Counted from the first letter of the stretch, positions 41,656 to 51,205 are shown. The stretch is 52,611 nt of DNA from an uncultured Bacteroidota bacterium (GCA_902778925.1 CACYZN010000032.1:1-52611); one strand, 5' to 3'. A program made the numbers and translations. Notes: a model not told the origin generated them from the sequence alone.

Positions 41656-42591
41656 ATGAATATCGTTTGCGTAGAGTCTCTCGGCATAGGCCGCGAGCGT
41701 TTCGAAAGCCTCAAGGCCCACTATGCCTCCATGGGGCACACCTTCACCTATTACATGGACCGCAACGAGGACGAGGCCGCCCTCGCCGACCGTATGCGGG
41801 AAGCCGACGTGGCCGTCATCAGCAACATCAAGCTGCCGGCCTCGGTGCTGTCGCAGTGCACCAAGCTGCGCTACCTCAGCGTGGCCTTCACCGGCTTGGA
41901 CCACATCGACCTTGCCTACTGCCGCGAGCACGGCATCACCGTGCAGAACGCCGCCGGCTACAGCACCACGGCCGTCAGCGAACTGGCTGTGGGCATGATG
42001 CTCGACCTGCTGCGCAATATCGTCACCCTGAACGAGATGATACGCCAGGGCGGCAGCCGCGGCACCTTCCTCGGCCGCGAACTGAGGGGCAAGACCGTCG
42101 GTATCGTGGGCACCGGCGCCATAGGCACCGCCACGGCCCGCCTGCTGCTGGCCTTCGGCGCCAAGGTGATAGCCTGGAGCCGCACCGAACGCCCCGAGGT
42201 GAAGGCCTTGGGCGTGGAATATGTATCGCTGGAAGCCCTCCTCCAGCAGAGCGATATAGTGTCGCTGCACGTGCCTCTGTGCGACGCCACCCGCGGCCTG
42301 ATTGGCGAGAAGGAGCTGGCTCTGATGAAGCCCACCGCCCTGCTGGTCAACACCGCCCGCGGGCCAGTGTGCGACATCGCCGCCGTGGGCCGTGCCCTGG
42401 TCGAGAGCCGTATAGCCGGCGCCGCCTTCGACGTCTTCGAGAAGGAGCCTCCCCTGCCCATCGACCACCTGCTGCTCTCCACCAACCGCTGCTTGGTGAC
42501 ACCCCACGTGGCCTTCGCCACCGAGGAAAGCTTCGCCGCCCGCGCCGACATAGTCTTCGGCCACGTCGACGAGTTCCTGGCTACTGTCTGA
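41656..42591 (+). CDS. NAD-dependent D-2-hydroxyacid dehydrogenase
   Basis: This is a 311-aa dehydrogenase of the D-isomer 2-hydroxyacid family (glycerate, lactate or phosphoglycerate dehydrogenase relatives). The Rossmann motif is VGIVGTGAIGTATARLL near residue 150. The catalytic residues are in LLVNTARGPVCD (Arg), FDVFEKEPPLP (Glu) and TPHVAFAT (His). The substrate cannot be fixed from sequence; hydroxypyruvate/glycerate is plausible. Last gene of the dnaA operon. Confidence 0.88.
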   Translation: MNIVCVESLGIGRERFESLKAHYASMGHTFTYYMDRNEDEAALADRMREADVAVISNIKLPASVLSQCTKLRYLSVAFTGLDHIDLAYCREHGITVQNAAGYSTTAVSELAVGMMLDLLRNIVTLNEMIRQGGSRGTFLGRELRGKTVGIVGTGAIGTATARLLLAFGAKVIAWSRTERPEVKALGVEYVSLEALLQQSDIVSLHVPLCDATRGLIGEKELALMKPTALLVNTARGPVCDIAAVGRALVESRIAGAAFDVFEKEPPLPIDHLLLSTNRCLVTPHVAFATEESFAARADIVFGHVDEFLATV

Positions 42592-42632
42592 GCCTTTCAG
42601 GTACAGCAACCACTGCTGCCCCATCAAAAAGA

Positions 42633-42686
42633 AATAGTTAAAGACAATACTTTCGGAAGTATCCGATTGTATTGTCTTTAACTATT
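42633..42686. terminator. Long perfect inverted repeat between convergent genes
   Basis: AATAGTTAAAGACAATAC (42633-42650) and its exact complement at 42669-42686 are separated by 18 nt. Its position between the convergent dehydrogenase and giant T9SS genes suggests a bidirectional terminator. The stem is AT-rich and lacks a clean U-run, so another origin, such as a mobile remnant, is possible. Confidence 0.55.
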
Positions 42687-42709
42687 CTAATTGTTTTAAC
42701 TACTTAAGG

Positions 42710-45700
42710 CTACTTTTTGATAAGCTTGAGGTAGTCGCAGCTGTCGTCGCCGGTGACGACTTTCACAATGTAGCTACCGGCAGGCAACTTAGAGATGTCC
42801 AGACGGCCAGTGCCAGTGACGGCGAGGACCACCTGACCCTGCATCGAGATCACCTCGACCGAGACAACATCGGCAACGGGGACACGGGTAGTGGCGTCGC
42901 AGATGGAGACGGTACCAGTGGCGGGGTTGGGGTCGAGCGTCAGTTTAGCGCTGGTGGATTGGAGTTTGGTGCTGGTCTGGCTACCACCTTTGGAGCGATA
43001 CTCCTGATTGCCTCTTTCGTAGGATTCACCATTCTGAACAACGTTCCACAGTGCATCGTAGGGTATGCAGATATCTTGTATGCACATCTTGCCATCGAAA
43101 CAGATGATGACGTGGAAGCAGAAGTCTCCACCGTTAGCGGTGAGCTGCGAAAGCAAACCATAGTCTAGCATGAGGCGTCCGGAGTAGGTGGAACCATCGA
43201 AGTTGGACTCGAGTATCCGACCCTGATCGCACCAGAGAGCAGGCACATTGTCGACGGCACCAGCGCCAGCGATGTCGAACGTGAATTTGAGGTAGGCAGT
43301 CTGGTTGGGCAAAACCTGCTCAAGGTCGATAAAGGAATTGATGTCCATGTCGCAGGATGCGAGGTTAAGGCAGGTGAGCCAATCAGAGAATCTGTAGTAG
43401 ATGTAACCAACGGGGGTACCATCTGGGCCAATAAGCATGAGATAGATGACATCGGGTTCATTCTGGCTGCTAACGACGCGGTATTCGATATCGATGCAGT
43501 CATGAGGACCAATTTCAAATGGAGCTACGGGGTCGGCCATAGAGGAGTTTCCTGATAAAACATCCTCAATACGGATGGGCTCATCGGTTAAGTTGCAGAG
43601 TTGAGCGTTGATAACGTAGACAATCTCGCATTTATTGACTTCACAAGACACTTTGGGGTAGCGAATTTCAAGGCTTGTTCCGGTCCCATCACATTCTTCA
43701 CTTTCGATAGTGAGACGAGGTGATAGAGCCTTGCAGCCTGCTGGCGAGTAGTAGACCATGAGGCTGTACTCACCATCGCCAACAATGGGCAGATTGGCGG
43801 GAACTGGAGGCAAGGAGACTCCGTGTATAGGATCGTTGAAATAGTACCATTCGAGATCGAGCACCGGACTGCCATCGGTGCCAAGCGAGTAGATAAGCAT
43901 CTCGCCGGGCATCTCATCTTTGCAGAAACGGTAGCAACCAGAGAGGAAACCGTCAAAGTCGGGCGCCTGGGGAATTTCAATCCACGCAGTGTTGGACTTG
44001 CAACCGGTAGCAGGGTCGACATAATAGGCCGTAGCCTCACCAGCGTAGAAGTAAGGCACCGCCGGGCCGCGCATGCCATTGCTCCAGTGCAGGTCGCGGC
44101 CATCATCGTTGCAAACATCGACGGGGCCATCGGTGATACACGGATTGCCACAAAGCGAGAGTGTCGGAAGAGCGGGTTGCTCGTGAACATAGAAACTGGC
44201 GTTGTCCTGTGCGGAGCAAATGCCGTCAGAAACAGTAAGTACGACGTTATATGTTCCAAATTGGTCTACAACAAACTGTGGATTGGGGGCAGTTAGAGTG
44301 AAAACAGTGGTACCGTCAGGCTTGGTAATGTCCCACTGGTAGGTGTAGTCGGAACCCACGTCACCATAGAGCTTCACATTATCATACTGACAGTAGCTTT
44401 CGTCGTGGATGATGGCAGCAAAGGGGGCATTGGGATAAGCCACATTGGTTTTCATCTTTTTGCGGCATCCGATGCTGGTGGTAACAGTTACAGCAAAGTC
44501 TCCGGAGTAATAGACATCGGCCGTATTGGTTGTGGAGAGATTGCTGGGGCTCCACTGGTAGATGTTGCCTGTGGCAAAGGTGGTACCTATAACAGCAGGA
44601 TTGGGAGGGCACTGGGGCACATCAATTACATCTAGGGAATAGGAAGTGGTATTGTCGTGATGGATTGTGACTGGTTGTGACATTGACACACTACATCCGT
44701 TGCCGTCGGTAACCGTGAGATGCACAATAGGCTGTAAAAGGGAATTAGGATAGTCGTAGACATGTTTTATGTCGTTACCACGGTTGGAGGACCCGTCGCC
44801 GAAGTCCCATTCGTAGGTGAACGGCGCCCTACCAGTTACTCCGACATGGAATATGTAGGCGGTATTCTCGCACATATTGGGCGATATATTGATATTATCT
44901 ATGACGAGCGGCGTCTTGTCGAAATAAATTATAGAGTCGAAATAGCAGTTTTTGAGGTTGGGGAAAGTAACACGTACGGCATAATTTCCAGTAGCAGGCA
45001 TCGTTATCAGAGTTGGGCTAAATAAACAGGTAACACTCTGAGGAACACCAACGAAGTCAAGTGGTGTCACCCTCACAATTGTACCATTAGGAACATTATC
45101 GACGGCCAGCTTTCCATTACAGTTATTTGTAAGGCTTATGCTGGGCACAGAACCTGTCAATGTTTCGGTAACAGTGCATACATAGCACTGGCCGTTGACA
45201 GACCAACTTACAGTGAAAGTGCACTCACCATTCTGAGGAATTAGTATACGCTGTGTGGGACTTGTCACCTGAGTTTCAAGAATTATGCGACCATTTTTGC
45301 GTACCGTAAGAGTAAATGGGTACGTTAGGCCGCTACCCGACAATAGATTTTCGATGCTGATAGTAGTGTAGCAATGGGTAACGACTTGGAAGGCATTTTC
45401 TACAACAGTGCAGGTTGACGGTGGAGTAGGGCAAACTACCGGCCTTACTATGTACGTAGCGTCTGCTTGGCAGCCTCCTTTGGTAACAAAATGCAGATGA
45501 ACAACATGGGGCATAGTGTTGGGGAAACTGAGATAGGCTGGTACGCCGTAGACACGGTTGGTGATATTGTTGTCGATGTACCAATAAGTAAGCTCTTGGT
45601 CAGCCTCCTGCCAGTTGGATACAGTAAATCTATTGGGTTGATTGACACAAACTACTTTAGGAGGTATAATGGTCGGTGCATCAATTTCACCCACACGGGC

Positions 45701-47620
45701 GGTAACGGTGTCGTACTGCACGCCACCACACCACTGACGCATAAGGACTATCTTTGCCTCGACAACATCATCGCCGGTATAGTTAGCCAACAGTGTTACT
45801 TTAGCTTTCATACCTTCGTCTTGGATAGAGAGGACATTAGAGGGTATCACCGTCCAGCGGTAGATGACTCCATTATTGGACTGGTCAGCAAGGCTATTGA
45901 GTGTGCGCTGCTGATAGGGACATATCTTGATTACACTATTATAAGGCCAAGGTGCCAACTGCAGGGTTTGCACATGGTAGACGGTCGGGTCTGACATGCA
46001 TCCAGTGGTGCGGTTGACTTGATAGACATTGATGTCGTGCAATTCGGGACCAAAAGTGATGTTCACTTTATTGCCAGAGTATTGGTGTGTTCCGCTACCG
46101 TTGACCCATTCCCACAGGATGTAGCATCCAGGGGCTGCGGGTGCAGCAGTATAGGTGTAGGTGCTATTGGGGCATACGGTGGTGGGGCCTGAAATGACGT
46201 ATGGAGAAGCCGGACGCTCGGTAACGCGAACAACTTGCGACGCACGGTTGCAGAAGTTGCTGTTCTGAGCATAAATGGTATAGAGACCGACGTTGTCGAA
46301 GGTGTAGGTGAAATCTATTCCAGTAGTAGTGTAGACAACATGGTTGTTCTGTTCCACGGTCCAGTAGCTATCGCTGTGAGGATCGGCCGTGAAGGTAACC
46401 TCACTGCCAGCACACACTATAGGCGACTCTGGGGTAATCGATAGTACGTCCTTCACCACAATCGTCTTATCGATTGTGAAAGGTCCACAGTTTAAGAATT
46501 TGCACTCGACGGTAACACTCAAAAGGTAAGTGCCCGTCTGCGAAGCTCTGACATTTACAATATTGGCATCGGAAGTAAGACTGACATTCATAGGATTATT
46601 GACACTCCATGTGTACTCTGTAGCACCCCACAGGGGCAGGGAGAATTCATACGAATCACCAGCATTAACACAGAGGGTGTCAGGGCCTGATATGGGCACG
46701 TTGTCGGAAATGACAGGTATACGGATACTCTTACGCGACTTACAAGTACAATCGCTGAAAGTACCGTCAAGGGAGAGGATGCCATAGCCACTTTCTGGGT
46801 TATCCCAATGCACATGTATGGTGCTTTCATTGTAAGGAGGCAGTATATAACCACCGCTTATACTCCAGTTGTATTCGCTGAAGCTAGGTTCTTCTACAGT
46901 ATAGATGGCATCGGTATTGCCACACACAGCACCAAAGCAGGAGAGTCTGAACGGACACTCGTCGTTGACGATTATCGTAATCTTTTCTTCATCGTAACAT
47001 CCACACTCATTGTAAGCACGGTGTATGATTTCGAATGTCTCGTTGGGGTTTTGGGCCACGAAGGAGAAAGAGCGGCTACTGGAGATGCCATAAGGCGACT
47101 CCCAATAGTATTCCGCTATGGGCAGACCTCCATTGGTGCTGTTGTCGGTCAAGGTAATAGTGTCGCCGACGCAGACTTCAATCCACTTCTCAGTTGGGTT
47201 ACCTGGGTCTACTACATAATTAGGAGAAGACACTAGTCCGATGACAGGCTTGTCGAGCAACTCGATATGAGAGTAGCCATCGCACCATGTGCTGTCGCTG
47301 CGCATAACCACGACATGTACCATGCCGGCGTCGCCGTCGCCCCAAGTCACAGTACAAATAGTACCGTCTTCACTCAGAGTCCAGGTACCACCGGCCACTT
47401 CCCACTCGTAGCTTACTGCCGTTGGGGAAAAGGCTCGATAGGTTGCCACGCCTCCTCGGCACGCTCGAACCCACGAGTAGTTCATGGAGTGCTTCTCCAA
47501 GATGCACATGTTGTCCTCTTCGGGCAACAGCATCAGGTCGCACGGACTTGAGTTCTGCGCTCGCATGCCGCCCCATAACGACGACAGCATTAGCGCCAAC
47601 AAAATACATTTTCCTTTCAT
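42710..47620 (-). CDS. Giant T9SS-sorted multi-domain surface protein
   Basis: This 1636-aa exported protein has a signal peptide (MKGKCILLALMLSSLWGGMRAQ) and about ten Ig-, PKD- or SprB-like repeats. Recurring motifs include Y.W.V..G, GPDTLCVNAGDSYEFSLP, SGPTTVCPNSTYTYTA and a clear PKD (FTYEWDFGDGSS, near residue 930). The C-terminal type A sorting domain reads LDPNPATGTVSICD, then VISMQGQVVLAV, ending SYIVKVVTG. ATG 47620 is preferred because it gives the signal peptide. By eye it is clearly more AT-rich than neighbouring genes. It lies 120 bp downstream of the third ECF sigma/anti-sigma pair on the same strand, which probably controls it. It is likely an adhesin or surface-layer component. 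Confidence 0.87.
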   Translation of the reverse strand: MKGKCILLALMLSSLWGGMRAQNSSPCDLMLLPEEDNMCILEKHSMNYSWVRACRGGVATYRAFSPTAVSYEWEVAGGTWTLSEDGTICTVTWGDGDAGMVHVVVMRSDSTWCDGYSHIELLDKPVIGLVSSPNYVVDPGNPTEKWIEVCVGDTITLTDNSTNGGLPIAEYYWESPYGISSSRSFSFVAQNPNETFEIIHRAYNECGCYDEEKITIIVNDECPFRLSCFGAVCGNTDAIYTVEEPSFSEYNWSISGGYILPPYNESTIHVHWDNPESGYGILSLDGTFSDCTCKSRKSIRIPVISDNVPISGPDTLCVNAGDSYEFSLPLWGATEYTWSVNNPMNVSLTSDANIVNVRASQTGTYLLSVTVECKFLNCGPFTIDKTIVVKDVLSITPESPIVCAGSEVTFTADPHSDSYWTVEQNNHVVYTTTGIDFTYTFDNVGLYTIYAQNSNFCNRASQVVRVTERPASPYVISGPTTVCPNSTYTYTAAPAAPGCYILWEWVNGSGTHQYSGNKVNITFGPELHDINVYQVNRTTGCMSDPTVYHVQTLQLAPWPYNSVIKICPYQQRTLNSLADQSNNGVIYRWTVIPSNVLSIQDEGMKAKVTLLANYTGDDVVEAKIVLMRQWCGGVQYDTVTARVGEIDAPTIIPPKVVCVNQPNRFTVSNWQEADQELTYWYIDNNITNRVYGVPAYLSFPNTMPHVVHLHFVTKGGCQADATYIVRPVVCPTPPSTCTVVENAFQVVTHCYTTISIENLLSGSGLTYPFTLTVRKNGRIILETQVTSPTQRILIPQNGECTFTVSWSVNGQCYVCTVTETLTGSVPSISLTNNCNGKLAVDNVPNGTIVRVTPLDFVGVPQSVTCLFSPTLITMPATGNYAVRVTFPNLKNCYFDSIIYFDKTPLVIDNINISPNMCENTAYIFHVGVTGRAPFTYEWDFGDGSSNRGNDIKHVYDYPNSLLQPIVHLTVTDGNGCSVSMSQPVTIHHDNTTSYSLDVIDVPQCPPNPAVIGTTFATGNIYQWSPSNLSTTNTADVYYSGDFAVTVTTSIGCRKKMKTNVAYPNAPFAAIIHDESYCQYDNVKLYGDVGSDYTYQWDITKPDGTTVFTLTAPNPQFVVDQFGTYNVVLTVSDGICSAQDNASFYVHEQPALPTLSLCGNPCITDGPVDVCNDDGRDLHWSNGMRGPAVPYFYAGEATAYYVDPATGCKSNTAWIEIPQAPDFDGFLSGCYRFCKDEMPGEMLIYSLGTDGSPVLDLEWYYFNDPIHGVSLPPVPANLPIVGDGEYSLMVYYSPAGCKALSPRLTIESEECDGTGTSLEIRYPKVSCEVNKCEIVYVINAQLCNLTDEPIRIEDVLSGNSSMADPVAPFEIGPHDCIDIEYRVVSSQNEPDVIYLMLIGPDGTPVGYIYYRFSDWLTCLNLASCDMDINSFIDLEQVLPNQTAYLKFTFDIAGAGAVDNVPALWCDQGRILESNFDGSTYSGRLMLDYGLLSQLTANGGDFCFHVIICFDGKMCIQDICIPYDALWNVVQNGESYERGNQEYRSKGGSQTSTKLQSTSAKLTLDPNPATGTVSICDATTRVPVADVVSVEVISMQGQVVLAVTGTGRLDISKLPAGSYIVKVVTGDDSCDYLKLIKK

Positions 47621-47740
47621 TATGTAGAATGTATTAATGGTTGTGGAGTCCTGAGAATACACTATAAGCCCACCAGGCGGCCAGGACTCCTTTACTCCGC
47701 CCGAATGGGTTTTCAGTATTTCAAAGCAAAATCTAAGGGA

Positions 47741-48142
47741 CTACCTGTCGCCTCGTCTTACGTGGCACGAGGCAACTCTGCGCCGCACATCGGGCACCCT
47801 CACATCGCAACATGCCGGCTTGCGATATGCCACCCACGACTTGTGATAGTCATTCTTATGCGTCCATTTTTTCATCTCCACCGAGCCCGTCCAGCATTCC
47901 TTCCAATTCCCATTGTCTTCAGCTTCGAGCATAGAGACCTCTATCTTCAACGTATCGTTAGTGCTTCCCTCCTGCACCGACACCACATAGCGGCACAACA
48001 TGACGCTTCCGACAGTCAGCGCCGCCGTACCGGCCGCGATAAACAGATAAACATTGATTGCCCTGCGGCGTTCGCGCTTTGCGCACCATTCCTCCAGACC
48101 TTCGGTCATCCGCATCAGTTCTTCTTTAACTCCGTTTTCCAT
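47741..48142 (-). CDS. Cassette C single-span anti-sigma-like protein
   Basis: This 133-aa protein has a charged cytosolic N-terminus (ENGVKEELMRMTEGLEEWCA), one membrane span (INVYLFIAAGTAALTVGSVML) and a ~75-aa periplasmic part rich in Trp and Lys (WKECWTGSVEMKKW), ending in a basic tail. Its ATG overlaps the sigma stop by 17 bp, as in cassette A. Sequence similarity to the A and B proteins is low outside the general layout. The anti-sigma role is inferred from position and topology. Confidence 0.65.
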   Translation of the reverse strand: MENGVKEELMRMTEGLEEWCAKRERRRAINVYLFIAAGTAALTVGSVMLCRYVVSVQEGSTNDTLKIEVSMLEAEDNGNWKECWTGSVEMKKWTHKNDYHKSWVAYRKPACCDVRVPDVRRRVASCHVRRGDR

Positions 48143-48629
48143 AGCTTAACTTCAACTTATTGATTATTCTATTGACTCTTTGATAAACTGCATTCCTTTC
48201 AATGCCAAGTATACTCGATATTTCTTTCACATTATAGCCGTCGAGCCGCATCTGCAACAGGCGCTGTTCCCCCTCGTTGAGCGATTCTTTCATGTCCTCT
48301 ATACACTCGGCATAGTCCACACCCGTCACCTGTATTGCGGCCATCTGCTGTTCCGAGAGTCGCTCGTAGCAGATATGCTGACGGCGGTAGAGGTCAATCA
48401 ACACCGAACGCGCCGTTCGCCATATCCAGACCTGCTTCTGTGCCTCGGGGGCATTCTCGCGAAGCCGGTCGAACCGCAGCCACAGGGCTATCCACACCTC
48501 TTGCACCATATCCCGGCATCTCTCACTGTCCCCTTGGGCGTAGCGCCAACATATACGCCACACCGTCTCTCGGTGTGAACGCATAAACTCGCAATATGCG
48601 TCATGACGTGAGGTGTGAGGGTCGCTCAT
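48126..48629 (-). CDS. ECF sigma factor, cassette C
   Basis: This is a 167-aa ECF sigma factor. Region 2 has MRSHRETVWRICWRYAQ, CRDMVQEVWIALW and QVWIWRTARSVLID. Region 4 has LNEGEQRLLQMRLDGYNVKE and the helix-turn-helix ISSILGIERNAVYQRVNRII. It is more distant from sigma A and B than they are from each other. It starts at ATG 48629 behind a TGTA...CGT motif with the same spacing as in the other two cassettes, and is followed by the overlapping anti-sigma-like gene and the giant T9SS gene. Confidence 0.9.
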   Translation of the reverse strand: MSDPHTSRHDAYCEFMRSHRETVWRICWRYAQGDSERCRDMVQEVWIALWLRFDRLRENAPEAQKQVWIWRTARSVLIDLYRRQHICYERLSEQQMAAIQVTGVDYAECIEDMKESLNEGEQRLLQMRLDGYNVKEISSILGIERNAVYQRVNRIINKLKLSYGKRS

Positions 48630-48651
48630 GTGTCAATGCTGTGCTCGTCTG

Positions 48652-48686
48652 CATATATATACGCAAAAATGGGGGTAAATCTTACA
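48652..48686 (-). promoter_or_regulatory. Predicted ECF promoter of cassette C
   Basis: On the minus strand TGTAAGATTT begins at 48686 and CGTATATATATG begins at 48663, again 23 nt after the start of TGTA. Only TGTA, part of the following T-run and CGT are shared with the A and B motifs, as expected for a related but distinct sigma factor. The leader would be about 20 nt. Apart from this motif and the terminator, the 48630-48937 gap shows nothing. Confidence 0.55.
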
Positions 48687-48837
48687 TGCCCTATCATATT
48701 TTTTTGCACTTTTTTGCCCGCCTTATATTCAACAACCCACACAATCCCCTATTACACAGTCCCATTACGCTGCCGTCGCCAACCCCTCCCCCGAGCAATG
48801 GCCTCCCCCACCCTGCGGCTATATTGCATGAAACAAG

Positions 48838-48863
48838 AAAGCCCCGCCGTCTGGCGGGGCTTT
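48838..48863 (-). terminator. Terminator after the aminotransferase gene
   Basis: AAAGCCCCGCC and GGCGGGGCTTT form a perfect 11-bp stem with a 4-nt loop. On the minus strand it continues TTTCTTGTTT. Confidence 0.85.
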
Positions 48864-48937
48864 CCTCTATCGCTTCACTATGTGTTTGGCTGTGCCTCCT
48901 ATACTTAGTATATAGAGGCCTGCCGCTTATCTTTGCT

Positions 48938-50254
48938 TTATTTCACCGGGTGGTCTTTGTGGAAGGCCTCGAGGCGCACCTTCAGGTCGGGGAACTGGTC
49001 GCGCTGCACCAGGGCCACGCAGGCGCGGATGCCCTGCTTGTGGCTGCCCGTGATGTCGAGGGCAATGGCGCTGATGCCGTAACGGATGAGCTCGTTGAGC
49101 AGGTCGACGCCCTGGTAGCCGGGATAGCAGAAGGTGAAGTAGAAGCCGTCGCCGATGTCCTCGCCCATGTCCTTGTCGTAGACTATGTAGAAGCCGTTGT
49201 CGGTGAAGAGTTTCTTCATGATGCCGGCCTTCTCGCCGTACTCCCTGATGTCCTTGACGAAGTTGAAGGTGCCGTCGTTGGCGCCCTTCAGCATGGCGGC
49301 CATGGCGTACTGCACGCTGTGGGCGGTGCCGCTGCTGAGGCAGTAGAGGGTGCCGAAGATGAGGGCGCGGCCCAGCTGCGTCTGACTGTAGTAGCGGCTC
49401 AGGTCGGGGCACTCCATGTTGAACAGCTTGGGCGAGCACACCATCATGGCGATACGCTCACCGGCATAGCTGAAGCTCTTCGAGCCACTGATCATGATGA
49501 CGTACAGGTCGGTGTACTTGGCCACGGTGGGCTGGAACGGGGCCTTGCCGGGAACGCTGTAGTCCTTGCGGAAGTCCATGAGGAAGTAGGCCGAGTCTTC
49601 CATCACCACCACGCCGTACTTGTTGGCCATCTCGCCGATTATCTGCAGCTCGTGCTCGGTGAAGCAGAACCAGGCGGGGTTGTTGGGGCTGCTGAATATC
49701 ATGCAGGCCACGTCGCCGTCCTTGAGCTCCTCTTCGAGCTTGTCGCGCAGCTTGTCGCCACGGTACTCATACACGTCGAAGGCTTTCATCGGGATGCCCA
49801 GCACACGGCACTGCTGCTTCTGCACGGGGAAGCCGGGGTCGATGAAGAGCACCTTGGTCTTCTTGGCGTCGTAGCGGGTCAGGGTGAGGAAGCTGGCAAA
49901 GCCGGCCTGCATCGAGCCCACGGTGGGCACGCAGCAGTCGGGCGTGACGTCGATGTCGAGGAAGTTCTTCACAAAGCGGGCAGCCTCTTTCTTGAAGTCG
50001 GCGGTGCCGTAGATCTCGGGATAGATGCTGGCCACACCGCTCTTCAGGGCCTCGATCTGGGCCTGCACACCCACCTGCGGGGCAGGCAGGCCGGGTATGC
50101 CCATCTCCATCTTCACAAAGCGCACACCGGTCTCTTTCTCCACGTCCTGTATCATCTTGCGCATCTCGCGGATGCTGGCCTTGCCGGGGTTCTGGATCTT
50201 GTTGGCCGCGGCTATGCGGTCTATCGTCTCTTTCTGTATAGGTATTTGGGTCAT
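48938..50254 (-). CDS. PLP-dependent class I/II aminotransferase
   Basis: This is a 438-aa fold-type I aminotransferase. It has the PLP-binding NNPAWFCFTEHEL region (SSPNNP), EDSAYF with the cofactor-contacting Asp, and the Schiff-base Lys in ISGSKSFSYAGERIA, near residue 270. A C-terminal Arg segment follows. The substrate is not evident; aromatic or aspartate-type is possible. ATG 50254 is preferred to the upstream 50287 because homologous sequence starts with MTQIPIQKETID. It lies 19 bp downstream of the DUF4835 gene and is probably co-transcribed with it. Confidence 0.88.
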   Translation of the reverse strand: MTQIPIQKETIDRIAAANKIQNPGKASIREMRKMIQDVEKETGVRFVKMEMGIPGLPAPQVGVQAQIEALKSGVASIYPEIYGTADFKKEAARFVKNFLDIDVTPDCCVPTVGSMQAGFASFLTLTRYDAKKTKVLFIDPGFPVQKQQCRVLGIPMKAFDVYEYRGDKLRDKLEEELKDGDVACMIFSSPNNPAWFCFTEHELQIIGEMANKYGVVVMEDSAYFLMDFRKDYSVPGKAPFQPTVAKYTDLYVIMISGSKSFSYAGERIAMMVCSPKLFNMECPDLSRYYSQTQLGRALIFGTLYCLSSGTAHSVQYAMAAMLKGANDGTFNFVKDIREYGEKAGIMKKLFTDNGFYIVYDKDMGEDIGDGFYFTFCYPGYQGVDLLNELIRYGISAIALDITGSHKQGIRACVALVQRDQFPDLKVRLEAFHKDHPVK

Positions 50255-50273
50255 GATATTATATTGTTTAGGG

Positions 50274-51194
50274 TTATCTCTGTGCAAAGCCCGTCATCTT
50301 GTTGGCGTTGAGGGGCGAAATCTCTTTCACTATGCGGAACACCTCGCTCTGCTCCTCGGCCGGCGCCGGGGTGAAGATGGAGATGATTTCCTGTATCTTG
50401 ACGTCCATGAACTGCTGCACGGCCATCAGGTTCTTGTGGCTCTTGTTCACCTGCTGCACGGCCCGCAGGGCGCCTATGATGTTCTGCCGCGCCGCTGGCT
50501 GGTCCTTGGTCATCATGTCCAGCCCCAGACGGTGGTAGCGGTAGTAGGCGTCGTGCAACCCCGCATAGGCCGAGTTGATGTGGTTCTCGACAAACCAATA
50601 GCGGTTGCGGCTGTTCTTCGTGTCCCACCCACTGTACTGCGACACGTCGACGGCCTGCGCCACCTGCAGCGCCATGCCGTAGAAAGGCTCGCCGCCGTTG
50701 GGAGCATAGCTGTCGAAGTACATGCCCAGCATCAGATAGCAGTAGTAGCCTATGGTCGACTGCAGTATGCCGTAGAAGTTGTTTACGTCAAAGTCCAGCG
50801 GCTGACTCTCGTTGTAGCTGAAGTTGAAGTTGCCGCTCTCAATGTAGTTGAACATGCCCGAGGTGTAGGTCGAGTTGTACACCGGCCGCCGCATCTGCAT
50901 CTGCAACTGGCCCCCAAAGTCGGTGGCCGTGGTGCGGGTGTTCAGTATCAGCGCTATCGAACAGTCTATCTGCTCCACCGGCTCGAAGTCGATGCCCGTC
51001 CACCGACGGCCGTTGACGAAGTCCTCGATGGCCTGCTTCATGTTTTCGAACACCTTCTTGTCGCCGTCCGACGAATAGGCCTGCGTGGTGGTGAGCAGTT
51101 TCTGACTGTTCACCTGCACAGTACAACGGAATTCCTGCCCCCGCAGAGAGCAGAACAACAACAATGCCAGCGCTATAGATAAAAAACGTCGCAT
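50274..51194 (-). CDS. DUF4835 family secreted protein
   Basis: This 306-aa protein has a signal peptide (MRRFLSIALALLLFCSLRGQ) and the conserved DUF4835 pattern: FRCTVQVNSQKL, FENMKQAIEDFVNGRRW, the RRPVYNSTY segment, FNFSYNESQPLDFDVNNFYG, and RNRYWFVENH...YHRLGLDMM. The family is typical of Bacteroidota. It is expected in the periplasm or outer membrane, and its function is not established. It is expressed from a TATATTTG -7 box 12 bp upstream of the ATG, and is first in an operon with the aminotransferase. Confidence 0.88.
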   Translation of the reverse strand: MRRFLSIALALLLFCSLRGQEFRCTVQVNSQKLLTTTQAYSSDGDKKVFENMKQAIEDFVNGRRWTGIDFEPVEQIDCSIALILNTRTTATDFGGQLQMQMRRPVYNSTYTSGMFNYIESGNFNFSYNESQPLDFDVNNFYGILQSTIGYYCYLMLGMYFDSYAPNGGEPFYGMALQVAQAVDVSQYSGWDTKNSRNRYWFVENHINSAYAGLHDAYYRYHRLGLDMMTKDQPAARQNIIGALRAVQQVNKSHKNLMAVQQFMDVKIQEIISIFTPAPAEEQSEVFRIVKEISPLNANKMTGFAQR

Positions 51195-51205
51195 ACTAAA
51201 CGTTG

